64,000 nucleotides of DNA from Mucilaginibacter ginsenosidivorax (GTDB taxonomy: Bacteria; Bacteroidota; Bacteroidia; Sphingobacteriales; Sphingobacteriaceae): assembly GCF_007971525.1 (NCBI RefSeq), contig NZ_CP042437.1:4340001-4404000 (forward strand). Reading direction: 5' to 3'. The notes under the pieces are model-generated. The model worked only from the letters and a program-made list of their open reading frames with translations. It made no database searches and had not been told where the DNA came from. Within the stretch, counting starts at the first letter, position 1, and every line of letters begins with the position of its first letter. A program made the position numbers and the translations under genes. This document shows positions 61,970-64,000 of this stretch, piece after piece.

Positions 61970-62635
61970 ATGAAGCTGCTTCTCACGTCTGCCGGTATAA
62001 GCAATACGAGTATCCTTAACGCACTGATTGAATTACTGGGGAAGCCCGTTGCAGAAGCCCGAGCGCTTTTTATCCCTACTGCCATATACGCCATAGCCGG
62101 TGGTGCCGATATATCGCGCAACGTAATTTGCGGGCAGTTAGGCGACCCTTTCTGTGAGCTGGGTTGGAAATCATTAGGAATACTGGAACTTACCGCACTG
62201 CCAAGCATCAAGGAAGAGCTTTGGTTGCCCATGTTGCAGGAAACTGACGCCTTGCTGGTTGGAGGGGGCGATTGCCAGTATTTGTGTTACTGGATGCAGC
62301 AATCGGGCCTGGCAAAACTTTTGCCCTCGTTGTTGCAAAAGATAGTATATGTGGGCCTAAGCGCCGGAAGCATGATCATGACCCGTTTTGGAACTACCTA
62401 CGGCAACCATAATTTGCCGGCCGGAAGCGATAAGTCGCTGAAACTGGTTGATTTTGCATTACATCCTCATTTAGATCATGAATGGTTCCCGAAGAATTCT
62501 ATCGACAATATCCAAAAACTGGCCGCTACTATAGCAGTGCCTTCATATGCGATTGACGATCAGACTGCCATAAAAGTGACTGACGACAGCATTGAGGTTA
62601 TTACTGAGGGACACTGGAAGCTGTTTAATCTCTGA
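61970..62635 (+). CDS. Peptidase S51 (dipeptidase E-like) protein
   Basis: The ATG at 61970 gives MKLLLTSAGISNTSILNALI; a frame to 61847 adds an unlikely leader. The 221-residue product has the class I glutamine amidotransferase-like fold of S51: LFIPTAIYAIAGG, LLVGGGDCQYLCYWM and the nucleophile elbow VGLSAGSMIM with Ser131. Family members cut Asp-X dipeptides or act as cyanophycinases. The His partner may be in FALHPHLDHEWF. It stands as a single gene, flanked by the direct repeats. Confidence 0.9.
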   Translation: MKLLLTSAGISNTSILNALIELLGKPVAEARALFIPTAIYAIAGGADISRNVICGQLGDPFCELGWKSLGILELTALPSIKEELWLPMLQETDALLVGGGDCQYLCYWMQQSGLAKLLPSLLQKIVYVGLSAGSMIMTRFGTTYGNHNLPAGSDKSLKLVDFALHPHLDHEWFPKNSIDNIQKLAATIAVPSYAIDDQTAIKVTDDSIEVITEGHWKLFNL

Positions 62636-62836
62636 AACCGGGAGGTGCTGCAAATTTGCCCATTGTTGTTTTGATTTTATCGATTGTTGGAGTTAATTTA
62701 TGTTTCGATCAAAATAAATACTCCTCATGCCAATGGCCCGCTTTTGGATAGTACTGGCCGGGAGGCAATAAATCAAAAGGCAGAGTTTTTTTCATGACCT
62801 GGGGAGCATTCGCTAAATTTAGGCAAAAAATGGACT

Positions 62837-63238
62837 ATGAGCTGGACCTGCCCGAAATGTGAGCGCGAGCTGCCGAAGCCTGAACAGCGCCATTATTGCG
62901 CACGGGTTAGCCTTGACAGTTTGCTTGGAGGCCGCCCGCCGGAACTTGTGCTGGTATTTGATAAGATACTGGCCGAAGTAGCCGGTTGGGAGGATGTGCT
63001 GGTTGGCACTACGCCTAATTGCATCGTTTTCACCCGGCGGCTGACTTTCCTGGTAATCCGGCCGATGAAAAAAGAGTTGGACATTAAGTTTTACTCGAAA
63101 ATGGGACATACAGAAAAGCCAGTTCTTAAAAGTGTGGCCGTGGGTAATAAGTTTGAGAACCATATCCGTATTGCGTTGCTGGATGAGCTGCACCCCAAAT
63201 TGTTTACTTATCTGCGGGAATCATATGAACTTTTATAG
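62837..63238 (+). CDS. DUF5655 domain protein with zinc-ribbon N-terminus
   Basis: The 133-residue protein begins MSWTCPKCERELPKPEQRHY and then C, a likely zinc-binding Cys-x2-Cys...His-x-Cys knuckle (residues 5-21), followed by the DUF5655 domain (VFDKILAEVAGWEDVLVGTT, RRLTFLVIRPMKKELDIKFY, NHIRIALLDELHPKLFTYLR). The family is uncharacterised and is also found fused to other domains. It lies 200 bp after the S51 gene in the same orientation; no functional link is evident. Confidence 0.85.
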   Translation: MSWTCPKCERELPKPEQRHYCARVSLDSLLGGRPPELVLVFDKILAEVAGWEDVLVGTTPNCIVFTRRLTFLVIRPMKKELDIKFYSKMGHTEKPVLKSVAVGNKFENHIRIALLDELHPKLFTYLRESYELL

Positions 63239-63255
63239 CGGTGTTATGTCAAAGG

Positions 63256-63276
63256 TAAATTGACGGATAGCCTATA
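63256..63276. repeat. 21-bp direct repeat, copy 2
   Basis: taaattgacggatagcctata, one mismatch from copy 1 at 61748-61768; it begins 18 bp after the DUF5655 stop. Confidence 0.75.
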
Positions 63277-63538
63277 AACAACGGATAGCTCTTACACCAC
63301 AAAAGTAACAGCTAACTTTTCAACGTTCGTTGACACCACAACGTTTATAAGGGTAAATTAGGATAAACTTATAAGTCGACCACGCCAGCCTGTAAATGTG
63401 TGCTGCGTGTGAAGTCGTCAATAAAAAAATGTTTTGGGCATAAGTAATTCGAACGCCGACCACGGCCATAAAATATTGCGGGGGTACTTTACGAATGTAA
63501 TTTAGTTGCAACCAGAAAATTACAAAATTACCCGATCA

Positions 63539-63578
63539 AAAAACAGGCTTTTAGAAATTAATCTAAAAGCCTGTTTTT
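63539..63578. terminator. Strong terminator with perfect 17-bp stem
   Basis: aaaaacaggcttttaga and tctaaaagcctgttttt pair perfectly around a 6-nt loop with A/T runs on both sides. It insulates the integrase from the genes before it. Confidence 0.88.
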
Positions 63579-63687
63579 AATATGTGGAGAATATCGGATA
63601 CTCCACTAAATGGCTTTTCAAGTACAAAAATGCGTTTTTTTTGAGAAAAAAATCCTAAAAACGTGCTGAATTATCCCAAACGTTGTT

Positions 63688-63695
63688 TATCTTTG
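63688..63695 (+). promoter_or_regulatory. TAnnTTTG element before the integrase
   Basis: TATCTTTG lies 16 bp before the integrase ATG and fits the -7 box; no clear -33 box is seen. Confidence 0.5.
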
Positions 63696-63711
63696 ACTAT
63701 ACGATTTAAAG

Positions 63712-64000
63712 ATGGAAACACGCAAATATACGCCCCCGGTTATTAAGAAAGGTAAAGAGGTTACATCTGCTCCAAAAGGTAGCAGTAAGGCTGCGGAGCA
63801 AGCCAAGCAGTTGTGGTATATTGAATACTACTACGAAGGTAGACAGGTTAGGATTAAAAAGGGACTTAACAGACTTAACCATGACCACCAAAAGAAGCAG
63901 CAAGAGGCTGAAATCATTTTAGAAATGACTAAGCAAAGATTAGCTAATGGCTATAACCCTTTCGCACCAACCGAATACATCGAAAAACGTAAAAAAGATT
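63712..64000 (+). CDS. Tyrosine recombinase/phage-type integrase (N-terminal part, cut by window end)
   Basis: The first 96 codons read METRKYTPPVIKKGKEVTSA, a low-complexity basic head, then LWYIEYYYEGRQVRIKKGLN, QQEAEIILEMTKQRLANGYN and PFAPTEYIEKRKKD. This is the N-terminal arm and linker typical of Bacteroidota site-specific integrases of the phage/ICE type; the core-binding and catalytic domains (Arg...His-x-x-Arg...Tyr) lie beyond the window. The gene probably starts an integrated element whose other genes follow to the right. Confidence 0.85.
   Translation, partial: METRKYTPPVIKKGKEVTSAPKGSSKAAEQAKQLWYIEYYYEGRQVRIKKGLNRLNHDHQKKQQEAEIILEMTKQRLANGYNPFAPTEYIEKRKKD

Larger units (their letters stand above)
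63239..63711. other. Intergenic region before the integrase
   Basis: No gene is seen. It contains copy 2 of the 21-bp direct repeat, a pair of acaccacaa words (63294 and 63331 region) and a very strong terminator. If an integrated element starts here, its attachment site should be within this stretch, but I cannot define it from one end. Confidence 0.5.

Noticed and set aside
63290..63370. tRNA or attachment site before the integrase
   Set aside because: The acaccacaa words and short inverted repeats do not form a cloverleaf and the other end of the element is not available.
63320..63511. 63-codon minus-strand frame before the integrase
   Set aside because: No recognisable features and no promoter; treated as spacer.

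Overview
The window is a stretch of chromosome from a member of the Bacteroidota, most likely family Sphingobacteriaceae (Mucilaginibacter or Pedobacter type). The basis is a FecR/SusC/SusD/DUF4843/PKD-like lipoprotein locus, many short lipoproteins with a C-K-K start to the mature protein, promoters of the TTG...TAnnTTTG type, almost no Shine-Dalgarno sequences, a YtxJ gene, ECF sigma factors and A+T-rich intergenic DNA. The genus is inferred; there is no rRNA gene to test it.

Left part (1-18112): a FecR anti-sigma factor (cut by the window edge) and an STN-type SusC, SusD, DUF4843 and PKD-like lipoprotein set, followed by two tandem paralogous lipoproteins with HETGH zinc-protease motifs, a TlpA-like thioredoxin and a trypsin/PDZ protease. 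After a terminator come a small membrane protein, an AraC regulator, a DUF4932 lipoprotein with HEFGH, and an S41 protease. There is no glycoside hydrolase here and five protease-like products, so the locus looks made for peptide or protein capture rather than glycans.

Middle (18113-45361): a decayed DUF1016/YhcG nuclease gene next to tRNA-Met(CAU), then mainly housekeeping genes: START-like protein, LptF/G permease, ribBA, a TamB-like giant (minus strand), tsaD, uvrA (minus strand), nth, recA and aconitase (minus strand). Among them lie accessory genes: an orphan CdiI-type immunity protein facing a GH19 enzyme, an IPT/BNR lipoprotein, a DUF2683/RelE toxin-antitoxin pair, an ECF sigma factor, and an oligopeptide-binding lipoprotein without permeases.

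Right part (45351-64000): a four-helix-bundle (IVP) protein beside a 16 x 9 bp tandem array, a polysaccharide deacetylase, a TolC/HlyD pair without permease, a TPR protein, ribH, ytxJ, lipA, an ECF sigma/anti-sigma pair, a candidate ECF-promoter small transcript, nnr, a HAMP-PAS protein without kinase, an SDR, a VOC protein, the YciI/ECF42 pair, an S51 peptidase, a DUF5655 protein, and the first 96 codons of a tyrosine integrase that runs off the end and probably marks the edge of an integrated element.

The most unusual pattern is intergenic: at about ten places the spacer is built from short repeated words (for example ggttgatt, gttcatgg, ttattgaa, cttgattc). A different word is used at each place, usually as two complementary arms, and the words often abut or run into start and stop codons.
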